From: JBPCIX01 sp051005875
GTDB lineage: Bacteria > Actinomycetota > CADDZG01 > JAHWKV01
Length of the DNA stretch: 31,209 nt
NCBI GenBank assembly: GCA_051005875.1
Contig: JBPCIX010000046.1
Location: 1-31,209 of the forward strand
Reading direction: 5' to 3'
The notes under the pieces were generated by a model. That model was not told where the DNA came from, made no database searches, and was given only the letters and a program-made list of their open reading frames with translations. The position numbers were made by a program, and so were the translations under genes. Below are positions 14,825 to 21,959 of the stretch, in pieces (the stretch's first letter is position 1; the number at the start of each line of letters is the position of its first letter).

Positions 14825-16110
14825 AGCTTGACGACCGTTCCGCTGATGCCGTGGAAAGCGTTTCTGGTATCAAGAATGAGCCGCGCATGCTCGGCCAGCC
14901 ACGGCAGGTCGTACGACGCGTGGGCGGTGTGCAACAGCACCAGGTCGGCGGCCGCCACATTTTGCTCGTCGAGCTCAATCCGATCCAGCGACCCCTGCTT
15001 GAGGGGTATGAGTTTTTCGAACGGGTCATGAAACGTCACTTCGGCACCGCTTTTTCGAGCCCTTTCGACTATCTCAATCGCGGGGGACTCCCTAAGGTCG
15101 GCGACATCGGCTTTGTAAGTCACCCCCAGCACCAGAATCCTCGAGGACTTCAAGCTTTTGCCGTGCTCGTTAAGGGCCTCGCCCATTCGCTGGACTACGT
15201 AGGCCGGCATCTTCTGATTGAACTCGCGGGCAAGATCGACAAACCTAGCCGTCGCGCCCATTTGTCTGACCCGCCAGGAAAGGTAAGCCGGATCGACCGG
15301 GATGCAGTGCCCTCCCCAACCGGGCCCCGGATAGAAGGGCTCGAAACCAAAAGGCTTGGTGGCTGCGGCATCGATTACCTCCCAAACATCTATCCCTAAG
15401 TCGTGGCACAAAATTGCGATCTCGTTTACCAGAGCGATGTTGACGTGGCGATAGGTGTTTTCAAGAAGCTTTGCCATTTCGGCGGTTTTAGGCGAAGAAA
15501 CCGGCACGATCTTGTCGATAAATGATCCGTAGAAAGCTTCCATGGCTTCGGTGCTGGGCTCATCGATTCCGCCGACAATTTTCGGAAGGTTCCGAAGTCG
15601 ATAGGTGGGGTTGCCCGGATCGATCCTTTCGGGCGAGAAGCCCATGAGAAATTCAAGGCCTGCCTTGAGGCCTGAGGACTCCAGGATCCCGAAGAGCAAT
15701 TCTTCAGTTGTTCCCGGGTAGGTGGTGCTCTCGAGGATGACCAATTGGTTGGGGCGAAGGTGCTCGGCCACTTTGTGGCCGGCTTGCTCGATGTGGGACA
15801 TATCGGGCAGCTCATCCTTCAGCGGGGTGGGAACGCAAATGACTATTACATCGGACTCGGCGAGTGAAGCAAAAGAGGTAGTCGCCCTAAAGCGCCCGCT
15901 GCTGGTGCCGGCGGCCACCTCGTCGTTGGTTACGCCCGCAAGAGCTGAAACTCCGGCGGCAAGTTCATCCACCCGCGACTGCTGGACGTCTATCCCGGTA
16001 ACATCGAAGCCCGCTTCCGCCGCATTGAGCGCAACTGGAACGCCCACGTATCCAAGACCGATCACGGCCACGCGAGCGGTCTTTTCTTGTATGAGTGTCA
16101 GAAGGTTCAC
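14821..16110 (-). CDS. Nucleotide-sugar 6-dehydrogenase, UDP-GlcNAc/WbpA type
   Basis: A 429-aa UDP-sugar dehydrogenase that oxidises C6 to a carboxylate with two NAD+. The NAD motif VAVIGLGYVGVPVA is at residues 14-27; CVPTPL, the ESTTYPGTT strand, FSPERIDPGN, AKLLENTYRHVNIALVNE, and the catalytic cysteine in GPGWGGHCIPVDP follow. The GHCIP(V/I)DP context is that of UDP-N-acetylhexosamine dehydrogenases (WbpA/WecC) rather than the GS-C-FPKD of UDP-glucose dehydrogenase; the true substrate needs assay. GTG at 16110 is preceded closely by GGGGAA. Divergent from a UXS-like gene, whose family often uses UDP-uronic acids. Confidence 0.88.
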   Translation of the reverse strand: MNLLTLIQEKTARVAVIGLGYVGVPVALNAAEAGFDVTGIDVQQSRVDELAAGVSALAGVTNDEVAAGTSSGRFRATTSFASLAESDVIVICVPTPLKDELPDMSHIEQAGHKVAEHLRPNQLVILESTTYPGTTEELLFGILESSGLKAGLEFLMGFSPERIDPGNPTYRLRNLPKIVGGIDEPSTEAMEAFYGSFIDKIVPVSSPKTAEMAKLLENTYRHVNIALVNEIAILCHDLGIDVWEVIDAAATKPFGFEPFYPGPGWGGHCIPVDPAYLSWRVRQMGATARFVDLAREFNQKMPAYVVQRMGEALNEHGKSLKSSRILVLGVTYKADVADLRESPAIEIVERARKSGAEVTFHDPFEKLIPLKQGSLDRIELDEQNVAAADLVLLHTAHASYDLPWLAEHARLILDTRNAFHGISGTVVKL

Positions 16111-16136
16111 TTCCCCAGCAGTCTAGGCTAATCATG

Positions 16137-16174
16137 TTCACCCGGACGGGCGATTGCCCGATATAGTTTGCCGG
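16137..16174 (+). promoter_or_regulatory. Leaderless promoter with palindrome in its spacer
   Basis: TATAGT (16162-16167) lies 6 nt before GTG 16174, predicting transcription from the start codon. TTCACC (16137-16142) may be the -35 box at 19 nt. The spacer contains the palindrome CGGGC-GATT-GCCCG (16147-16160), a candidate operator in the gap between the divergent dehydrogenase and UXS-like genes. Confidence 0.5.
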
Positions 16175-17142
16175 TGCGCGCACTTGTAACCGGGGGAGCC
16201 GGATTTATCGGTTCTCACCTGGTCGACGCCCTTCTGGACCGTGGAGATTCCGTCATTGCCCTGGACAACCTCGCCACGGGGCGTCATGACAACCTCAGGG
16301 ACCGCCTCGGCGACCCCAAGCTGGAATTCGTGCTGGGCTCGGTTCTAAATGCCGACCTCGTTGACGACCTGGTTTCCCGAAGCGACGTGGTGTTTCACCT
16401 GGCAGCAGCGGTCGGCGTGAAGTTGATCGTTGAGCGCCCGTTGGAATCGCTGGTGACAAACATCCGCGGCTCCGAGGTGGTTTTCGAAAAAGCGCACAAG
16501 CACGGCAGAAAGGTGCTTGTCACCTCGACGTCTGAGGTTTATGGCAAGAGCCCCAACATTCCCTTGCAAGAAGACGGGGATCGCCTGTTAGGCTCGCCCC
16601 TAGTGGGCCGCTGGAGCTATTCCACCTCGAAAGTGGTGGATGAAATTCTTGCCCACGCGTACTGGAAGACCAAGGGTTTGCCGGCGGTCATCGTTCGGCT
16701 TTTTAACACAGTCGGGCCCCGCCAATCACCCGAGTGGGGCATGGTGGTTCCGCGTTTCATCGAGGCGGCGCTTGCCAGCCGGGATCTTATCGTTCACGGC
16801 GACGGCGGCCAATCACGCTGTTTCGGGTTTGTAGGCGACGTGGTGCCCGCCCTGATGGCCCTTATGAGTTCCACCGAGGCTGAAGGCAAGGCAGTTAACC
16901 TCGGGTCAACTGAGGAGATTAGTATCCTGGAACTGGCTCGCCTGGTAATTGAGCTGACCGGTTCGACTTCCGAGATCCGGATGGTGCCCTACGATGAAGT
17001 TTACGAATCGGGATTCGAGGACATGCCCCGGCGGGTGCCGGACATAAGCCGGGCGGCAAAACTCATAGGCTTCGACCCTCAAACCAACCTCAAGGGAATT
17101 TTGGAAATCATGATCCAACACTCGATACGGACGGCCCAGTGA
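16174..17142 (+). CDS. NAD-dependent epimerase/decarboxylase, UDP-glucuronate decarboxylase-like
   Basis: A 322-aa extended SDR enzyme: VTGGAGFIGSHL for NAD, HLAAAVGVKLIVERP, STSEVYGK, the WSYSTSK catalytic Tyr-Lys, RLFNTVGPRQ and GDGGQSRCFGFV. This combination is typical of actinobacterial proteins annotated as UDP-glucuronate decarboxylase (UXS) or uncharacterised NAD-dependent epimerases; substrate is uncertain. GTG at 16174 is preferred to the TTG at 16168, as it gives the usual RALVTGGAGF start and coincides with the expected transcription start. It heads an operon with a transporter, gmd and galE-like genes. Confidence 0.8.
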   Translation: MRALVTGGAGFIGSHLVDALLDRGDSVIALDNLATGRHDNLRDRLGDPKLEFVLGSVLNADLVDDLVSRSDVVFHLAAAVGVKLIVERPLESLVTNIRGSEVVFEKAHKHGRKVLVTSTSEVYGKSPNIPLQEDGDRLLGSPLVGRWSYSTSKVVDEILAHAYWKTKGLPAVIVRLFNTVGPRQSPEWGMVVPRFIEAALASRDLIVHGDGGQSRCFGFVGDVVPALMALMSSTEAEGKAVNLGSTEEISILELARLVIELTGSTSEIRMVPYDEVYESGFEDMPRRVPDISRAAKLIGFDPQTNLKGILEIMIQHSIRTAQ

Positions 17143-17174
17143 CCCCACAAGTGGCCCAGTGGGCACGATGCTGA
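17133..17174 (+). repeat. Junction duplication GGCCCAGTG with nested start and stop codons
   Basis: The 9-mer GGCCCAGTG occurs at 17133-17141, where it holds the upstream stop (GTGA), and again at 17153-17161. From the GTG at 17139 an 11-codon ORF runs to a TGA at 17172-17174 that overlaps the codons just after the next gene's ATG (17168), forming a possible reinitiation relay. Confidence 0.6.
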
Positions 17175-17590
17175 AGATAGCGCCGCTGGCTATCCTTTCG
17201 GTCCTGTTGGCCACGGGCGGGCAACTGCTCTTAAAGGCTGGAATGGAAAACGTCGGCTACGTAGGGGGCGACCAGTTGCGCCGCCCCGCCGAGCTTGCGC
17301 TGACGTTGCTCAAAACACCACAGGTGGTAATTGGGCTCGGCCTATTTGTAGTTTCGGCCGGATCCTGGCTGCTGGTTCTTTCCCGGGTCCCCTTGAGCGT
17401 GGCCTATCCCTTTGTCGGGCTCACCTACGTGCTGACCACACTGTTTGCAAAATTTGCCTTGAAGGAAAATGTCCCAACCCTTAGATGGTTGGGAATCGGT
17501 CTGATCTTACTCGGGATCGCTTTTGTAGGCCAGACTGTTTCCCATCAAACGGCCGACCCAAAACCGTCCTCAGCAGCAACCTCGAGATGA
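17168..17590 (+). CDS. Four-helix SMR/EamA-type transporter, ArnE/ArnF-like
   Basis: A 140-aa membrane protein with four predicted helices (LAILSVLLATGGQLLL, VVIGLGLFVVSAGSWLLVL, SVAYPFVGLTYVLTTLF, WLGIGLILLGIAFVG), of the size and layout of small multidrug resistance proteins. The SVAYPFVGLTYVLT segment and the context of nucleotide-sugar genes resemble ArnE/ArnF-like flippase subunits for undecaprenyl-linked sugars more than drug exporters; this is inference. ATG at 17168 was chosen, with GTG at 17159 possible. The stop TGA overlaps an ATG of the repeat before gmd. Confidence 0.75.
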   Translation: MLKIAPLAILSVLLATGGQLLLKAGMENVGYVGGDQLRRPAELALTLLKTPQVVIGLGLFVVSAGSWLLVLSRVPLSVAYPFVGLTYVLTTLFAKFALKENVPTLRWLGIGLILLGIAFVGQTVSHQTADPKPSSAATSR

Positions 17591-17624
17591 AGAAAGCGAT
17601 GAAGAGAAAGCGATGAAGAAGGCG
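17587..17624 (+). repeat. Triplicated ATG-start module at the gmd junction
   Basis: Three near copies of a 12-14 nt unit start with ATGAAGA (17587, 17599, 17613). The first ATG overlaps the transporter stop (ATGA); its frame encodes the 9-residue MKKAMKRKR and stops at a TGA overlapping the third ATG, which starts gmd. Confidence 0.85.
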
Positions 17625-18629
17625 CTGATAACCGGTGTGACCGGCCAGGACGGTTCTTACCTTGCGGAGCTCTTGCTTTCTAAGGGCTACGAGGTCCACG
17701 GAGTTATTCGCCGTTCCTCGTCGATTAATACCCGGCGTTTGGACCCAATTTGGAAAGATCCTCACGAAGCAGGTGTCAACTACTTCAACCATTACGGCGA
17801 CCTGTCAGACGCAGCTTCACTGATAAACCTGATCGGCGAGATCGAGCCCGACGAGGTCTATAACCTGGGGGCCCAAAGCCATGTGTTGGTCTCGTTTTCG
17901 GTCCCCGAATACACGTCGGATGTCACCGGAGTGGGAGTCGCCAGGCTGCTCGAGGCCGTCAAGGCGTCGGGCATTAAGACGCGGTTTTATCAGGCCTCTT
18001 CTTCTGAAATGTTCGGCGCCGCCCCCCCTCCCCAGAGTGAAACCACGCCCTTTCACCCCCGCAGCCCATACGGCGTAGCCAAACTATTTGGACACTGGAT
18101 GACGATCAACTATCGCGAGGCGCACGGCATGTTCGCCTGCAGCGGAATATTGATGAACCACGAAAGCCCGCGCCGTGGCGAGAATTTTGTCACACGAAAG
18201 ATCAGCCGGGCCGTCGCCCGAATCAAAGGCGGTCATCAAGACAGGCTCTACCTCGGCAACCTCGAAGCCAAGCGAGACTGGGGTTATGCGCCCGAGTTCG
18301 TAGAAGCGATGTGGATGATGCTCCAGCAAGATGTGCCCGACGACTTTGTGATCTCCACCGGCGAGGCTCACACCCCGAAGGAATTCTGCGAGGTCGCTTT
18401 TGGGCATGTGGATCTGGACTGGAAGGACTACGTAGAGATTGACCCGAGGTACGAAAGGCCGGCCGAGGTCAACTTTCTGCTCGGCGATTCTTCAAAGGCG
18501 CATAAGGTCCTGGGTTGGACGCCCAAGGTCAAGTTCGAAGAGTTGGTAAAGCTCATGGTTCAGGCGGACGTTGAGCTTCTGGAAGATGAAATGAACGGCC
18601 GCCTGATTCAACAGCCCGACCACGATTAG
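17613..18629 (+). CDS. gmd: GDP-mannose 4,6-dehydratase
   Basis: Converts GDP-mannose to GDP-4-keto-6-deoxymannose, precursor of GDP-fucose, GDP-rhamnose and related sugars. The 338-aa protein shows ALITGVTGQDGSYLAELLL, GVIRRSSSINTRR, HYGDLSD, YNLGAQSHV, SSSEMFGA, the RSPYGVAK Tyr-Lys pair, GILMNHESPRRGENFVTRK and GNLEAKRDWGYAPEFVEAMW, all family hallmarks. No GDP-fucose synthase or GDP-rhamnose reductase follows here; the partner may be encoded elsewhere or be one of the neighbouring SDR proteins. Confidence 0.96.
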   Translation: MKKALITGVTGQDGSYLAELLLSKGYEVHGVIRRSSSINTRRLDPIWKDPHEAGVNYFNHYGDLSDAASLINLIGEIEPDEVYNLGAQSHVLVSFSVPEYTSDVTGVGVARLLEAVKASGIKTRFYQASSSEMFGAAPPPQSETTPFHPRSPYGVAKLFGHWMTINYREAHGMFACSGILMNHESPRRGENFVTRKISRAVARIKGGHQDRLYLGNLEAKRDWGYAPEFVEAMWMMLQQDVPDDFVISTGEAHTPKEFCEVAFGHVDLDWKDYVEIDPRYERPAEVNFLLGDSSKAHKVLGWTPKVKFEELVKLMVQADVELLEDEMNGRLIQQPDHD

Positions 18630-18668
18630 TGGGCCGCCCCGCAAGCCCCCTTTAGGGCCGACGCTGCA

Positions 18669-19598
18669 TTGCGAGTAGTAGTGACCGGCGGGGCCGGGTT
18701 CATAGGCAGTCACGTTTGCGAGCGCCTGATCACCGAGGGACACGAGGTTCTGGCTCTCGACAACTTGTCTTCCGGCGAGGGCCGGGTCCGGGTTGTTGAG
18801 GCCGCCGGAGTAGATCTCGAAAAGCTCGACGTGCGCGAGCCGGCCGCGGCAGCGGCAATCAGCCGGTTTAAGCCCGGCCTAATCTGCCATCTTGCCGCGC
18901 AGATTGACGTCCGTAAGTCGGTCGAGGATCCGGTTTTCGACGCCGATGTGAATATCGGGGGTACCCTCAAAGTCGCAGAGGCGGCAAGGCAGACCGGCGC
19001 CCGGATGATCTCGACATCGTCGGGCGGAACTATTTATGGAGAGGTCGACGAGGCTCGGCTGCCCGTCGATGAAGGCGCCGGCGGCAGGCCCACTTCGCCC
19101 TATGGGATCAGCAAGAAAGTGACTGAGGATTATCTGGAATTCTTCGCATCAACCCATGGTTTGGCTTATGTCAATTTGGCTTTGGCCAATGTTTTCGGCC
19201 CCCGTCAGGATCCCCACGGCGAGGCGGGGGTAGTAGCGATCTTCGCATTGTTGCTTTTGGATAAGAGCCCCTGCGCCATATACGGTGACGGCGAGCAGAC
19301 TCGCGACTACGTGTACGTGGATGACGTGGCCGACGCGTTCTTGGCGGCAGCCGAGCGAGGGACAAGGCAAACGTTCAACATCGGAACCGGCCGCGAGACG
19401 AGCGTCAACGAGCTTTACCGTCAGATGGCGGAAATCCTGGGAACAGCAACCCAACCTGAGTATCGCGAGGCCAGGGCCGGGGAACTGCAAAGAAGCGCCC
19501 TCGACGCCTCAAAGGCGAAAAAACTTCTGGGATGGACCCCTAAAACAGACCTGACCCAGGGCCTAAAAGCTACGATCGATTCGTTACGGCCAGCCTAA
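18669..19598 (+). CDS. UDP-glucose 4-epimerase-like SDR enzyme
   Basis: A 309-aa extended SDR protein resembling GalE: VVVTGGAGFIGSHV, ALDNLSSG, HLAAQIDVRKSVEDP, the STSSGGTIYGE strand, SPYGISK with the Tyr-Lys pair, ANVFGPRQDP, YGDGEQTRDYVYVDDV and FNIGTG. It would interconvert UDP-glucose/galactose or the N-acetyl forms; specificity cannot be read. Start is TTG at 18669 and no better codon is near; AGGG lies 14 nt upstream. It follows gmd by 39 bases and is the last gene of the operon, ending 14 bases from convergent DUF3105. Confidence 0.88.
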   Translation: MRVVVTGGAGFIGSHVCERLITEGHEVLALDNLSSGEGRVRVVEAAGVDLEKLDVREPAAAAAISRFKPGLICHLAAQIDVRKSVEDPVFDADVNIGGTLKVAEAARQTGARMISTSSGGTIYGEVDEARLPVDEGAGGRPTSPYGISKKVTEDYLEFFASTHGLAYVNLALANVFGPRQDPHGEAGVVAIFALLLLDKSPCAIYGDGEQTRDYVYVDDVADAFLAAAERGTRQTFNIGTGRETSVNELYRQMAEILGTATQPEYREARAGELQRSALDASKAKKLLGWTPKTDLTQGLKATIDSLRPA

Positions 19599-19612
19599 AG
19601 TTCTTCTAGTGG

Positions 19613-20248
19613 CTAGCAGCTGAGGCCGAGTTTTTCGGGGCCCTTGTTGCAGTGGGACTTAATGAAGGCTTTTATGACTGGAATCGAGATCTTTTTACAG
19701 TTTTGCAGCTTCCCCCAAGAGGTCATTGCAAGGGCTGCTTTGATCTTGGGGTTCGGCTGAACAATCACGCCGTCAACGTAAGTGTCGTCGGCCAGGGTAT
19801 TCAGTTCGTCAATTTCTTTGTCGGATGCACCTTTGTAATGGAGGACGACGCCACCGTGTTCGAGATTGTGGACCAGGATTTTGTTGTCTACGGTTGTGTC
19901 TTGTGACCCCCAGGGCCCAGGGCTCGGAAGGTGCAGACCTGAGGTTGGTGGGACGGAGTTGTATTTCGGTGCAGGAGCCCCGGGCGACAGGTGCGGCCCG
20001 GCCGGAAGTTCCTTGATCGATTCAACCGCCCCACAGCCCGCTTTTTTCGAGAGCTCCGCAATGTTGCGGCCGGAACTTTCTGATCGCTTGTTTACCGCGA
20101 AAGCGACGAGGAGCACAAGAACCAAGGCGCCGGCGATCATGCCAAGGCGCTTTCTTTTCTTAGCTCGCTCGCGGGCGAGTTGGGCTTCAAGCCTGGCTTT
20201 ACGGGCCGCTTCTCGCTTGACCTTTTTTGTCTCCGGATTTTGGGGCAT
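19613..20248 (-). CDS. DUF3105 membrane-anchored extracytoplasmic protein
   Basis: A 211-aa protein: a highly basic, coiled cytoplasmic N-terminus (KREAARKARLEAQLARERAK), one transmembrane helix (MIAGALVLVLLVAFAV), then an outside DUF3105 domain with the family motifs YNSVPPTSGLHL and LVHNLEHGGVVLHY and C-terminal paired cysteines. Function unknown; the His-rich motif could bind a metal. It is common in actinobacteria and Chloroflexi. ATG at 20248 lies 9 bases after cofE. A TAGTAT hexamer 6 nt before the ATG mimics the leaderless promoters here but includes the cofE stop codon, so it may be chance. Confidence 0.85.
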   Translation of the reverse strand: MPQNPETKKVKREAARKARLEAQLARERAKKRKRLGMIAGALVLVLLVAFAVNKRSESSGRNIAELSKKAGCGAVESIKELPAGPHLSPGAPAPKYNSVPPTSGLHLPSPGPWGSQDTTVDNKILVHNLEHGGVVLHYKGASDKEIDELNTLADDTYVDGVIVQPNPKIKAALAMTSWGKLQNCKKISIPVIKAFIKSHCNKGPEKLGLSC

Positions 20249-20257
20249 CGGTGAATA

Positions 20258-20974
20258 CTATCTAAACAAATCATCTTGGGCGGGTCTTGCAAGCTCGCGA
20301 GCAGATCCGCGGCCTCTAACAACAGCCACGCCGCGGATCAAAGCGATGGGAACCCCGTCGGATTTTCCCATCACCAACTCGGCCGCCCCGGCCAGTTCAT
20401 CGGCTATGGCGATGTTGGTGGAGTGCAGCGATAGGCCGAAAGAATCCTTCGTGCCGGTGTAATTTCGGGTCGGCTTCATACCGGCAACCCCTATTGCGAC
20501 GTTGGTTTGGCCGATTCGCCAGGCCCTGCCGAAGGTGTCGGAGATGATCACAAAAACGTCAATCCCGGCGAGAGCTTTGATTCGGCTGCGAATTCGGCGT
20601 GCTGAAACATCGGGATCCACCGGAAGCAGCCCCGCGAAGCCGGACGGAACATTCGATGTGTCGATCCCCGAATTTGCGCAAACAAAGCCGTGTTTGGTCT
20701 CAGTAATGATCAGTCCATCACGGCGCCTAACTATTCGGCTTGCTTCCGAGATCGCGAGGCCTCGGCGCGCCTCGGGGTCGTCGAGGGCGACTTCAACCAC
20801 CCGGCCCTCTGCCTTTGAGACGACCTTTTGGGTTACCACAATAACGTCGTCATGCCGGATCTTGATGCGAGCTTTTGCTGCCGAATCGAGTACCAGATCG
20901 CCCAGCCGTCGCCCTTCGGGGACCTCTCCGGAAACCGGGATCGGCAAGACGGTGAACCCGGCGGGTGCATTCAT
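20258..20974 (-). CDS. cofE: Coenzyme F420-0:L-glutamate ligase
   Basis: Adds glutamate to F420-0 with GTP to make the gamma-linked tail of F420. The 238-aa protein has the CofE pattern: LPIPVSGEVPEGRRLGDLV, DDVIVVTQKVVSKAEGR, ITETKHGFVCANSGIDTSN, VIISDTFGRAWRIGQTNVAIGVAG and YTGTKDSFG. It is a stand-alone ligase without the nitroreductase-like domain fused in mycobacterial FbiB. ATG at 20974 was chosen; TTG at 20989, overlapping the cofD stop as TTGA, is an equally plausible coupled start. Middle gene of cofD-cofE-DUF3105. Confidence 0.94.
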   Translation of the reverse strand: MNAPAGFTVLPIPVSGEVPEGRRLGDLVLDSAAKARIKIRHDDVIVVTQKVVSKAEGRVVEVALDDPEARRGLAISEASRIVRRRDGLIITETKHGFVCANSGIDTSNVPSGFAGLLPVDPDVSARRIRSRIKALAGIDVFVIISDTFGRAWRIGQTNVAIGVAGMKPTRNYTGTKDSFGLSLHSTNIAIADELAGAAELVMGKSDGVPIALIRGVAVVRGRGSARELARPAQDDLFR

Positions 20975-20985
20975 AGCTTGGCGAG

Positions 20986-21933
20986 TCAATGCTCGGGCGA
21001 GTCAGAGCCCGGCCGTCTCGCCAAAACAGCCATGGCCAGTTGGTGCGCTCGCTCCGGAGTGCTCATGATCGTATCCGCCACGATAGGGCGAATATCCAGT
21101 GCGGCAACATCGCCTTGCAGGCGTAGGTCGCGGCTGTCGATCACGAAGTTGCCGCAAAAATCCCGATAAAGACCGGCAACCCCCACAGCGCTTACGTCGG
21201 CCCCCCGCAGCGGCAGCAGTTTGTCGGCGGGACCTTTCAAGGCGGCGCCTTCGATAATCGGCGTCACGGCATAAACATCGTTTCTGCGCTCGGCTAGGCT
21301 TTCTCGGATTCCAGGTACCGACAGGATCGGCTCGATTGAAAGTACTGGATTAGAAGGACAAATGATTATGCGTGTCGATGCCGCTACGGCATCCAACACC
21401 CCCGGCGCGGGGGCCGCGTGAGCGGCCCCGTCAAACTTCACGTCCCGAATCTGCTCCGTGTGGCCGAACTTTACGAAGTACTCCTGAAAGTCGCGCCCAA
21501 TACCGTCCGCCGTCGTCAATTTAGTGCTTACCGGGTCGTCGCTCATGGGAATTATCTTGACAACTACACCCAGGGCGCAGCGGATTCGCTCGGTCACTTC
21601 GCTTAGCGTCATGCCTTCTGCAAGCCACGTGGTTCTCGCCAAATGCGTCCCAAGGTCGCGGTCTCCGAGGGTGAACCAGGCTGGAGCGCCGTAGTTGCGC
21701 ATCTGAGTAAGGGCATGGGTGGTGTCGGAGCGGAAGCCCCAGCCCATCTCGCCGACCTCGCCGGCGAGAGTGTAGGTGACAATGTCGAGATCGGGGCTTA
21801 TGTGCAGGCCGTGGATCACAGCGTCGTCGCCGGTGTTGCCGATAACCGTCAGATCCTCGGCAGGGTTGGCCGACACAAGGCCCGCCAGAAACTTGGCCGC
21901 GCCCACACCCCCCGCAAGAGCCACGACCTTCAT
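20986..21933 (-). CDS. cofD: 2-phospho-L-lactate (or phosphoenolpyruvate) transferase
   Basis: Transfers the phospho-lactyl/enolpyruvyl group to FO, giving (dehydro-)F420-0; called FbiA in mycobacteria. Starting at ATG 21933 (315 aa) gives MKVVALAGGVGAAKFLAGL with the nucleotide/FO-binding GGVGAAK, then GNTGDD (N33, D36, D37), LGDRDLGTHLART, ICPSNPVLSIEPIL and AVTPIIEGAALKGPADKLL. The frame is open to 22026, but a consensus TATAAT (21949-21944) lies within that extension and predicts transcription 3-4 nt before the ATG at 21933. A partner CofC/FbiD enzyme is not in the window. Confidence 0.95.
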   Translation of the reverse strand: MKVVALAGGVGAAKFLAGLVSANPAEDLTVIGNTGDDAVIHGLHISPDLDIVTYTLAGEVGEMGWGFRSDTTHALTQMRNYGAPAWFTLGDRDLGTHLARTTWLAEGMTLSEVTERIRCALGVVVKIIPMSDDPVSTKLTTADGIGRDFQEYFVKFGHTEQIRDVKFDGAAHAAPAPGVLDAVAASTRIIICPSNPVLSIEPILSVPGIRESLAERRNDVYAVTPIIEGAALKGPADKLLPLRGADVSAVGVAGLYRDFCGNFVIDSRDLRLQGDVAALDIRPIVADTIMSTPERAHQLAMAVLARRPGSDSPEH

Positions 21934-21943
21934 GAGTGGCTTC

Positions 21944-21951
21944 ATTATATT
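21944..21951. promoter_or_regulatory. Overlapping divergent -10 boxes of cofD and fbiC
   Basis: The minus strand carries TATAAT at 21949-21944, 10 nt before the cofD ATG; the plus strand carries TATATT at 21946-21951, 8 nt before the fbiC GTG. Both predict mRNAs with little or no leader. Since the boxes share four base pairs, only one direction can be bound at a time. No strong -35 elements are visible. Confidence 0.65.
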
Positions 21952-21959
21952 GTGCATTT

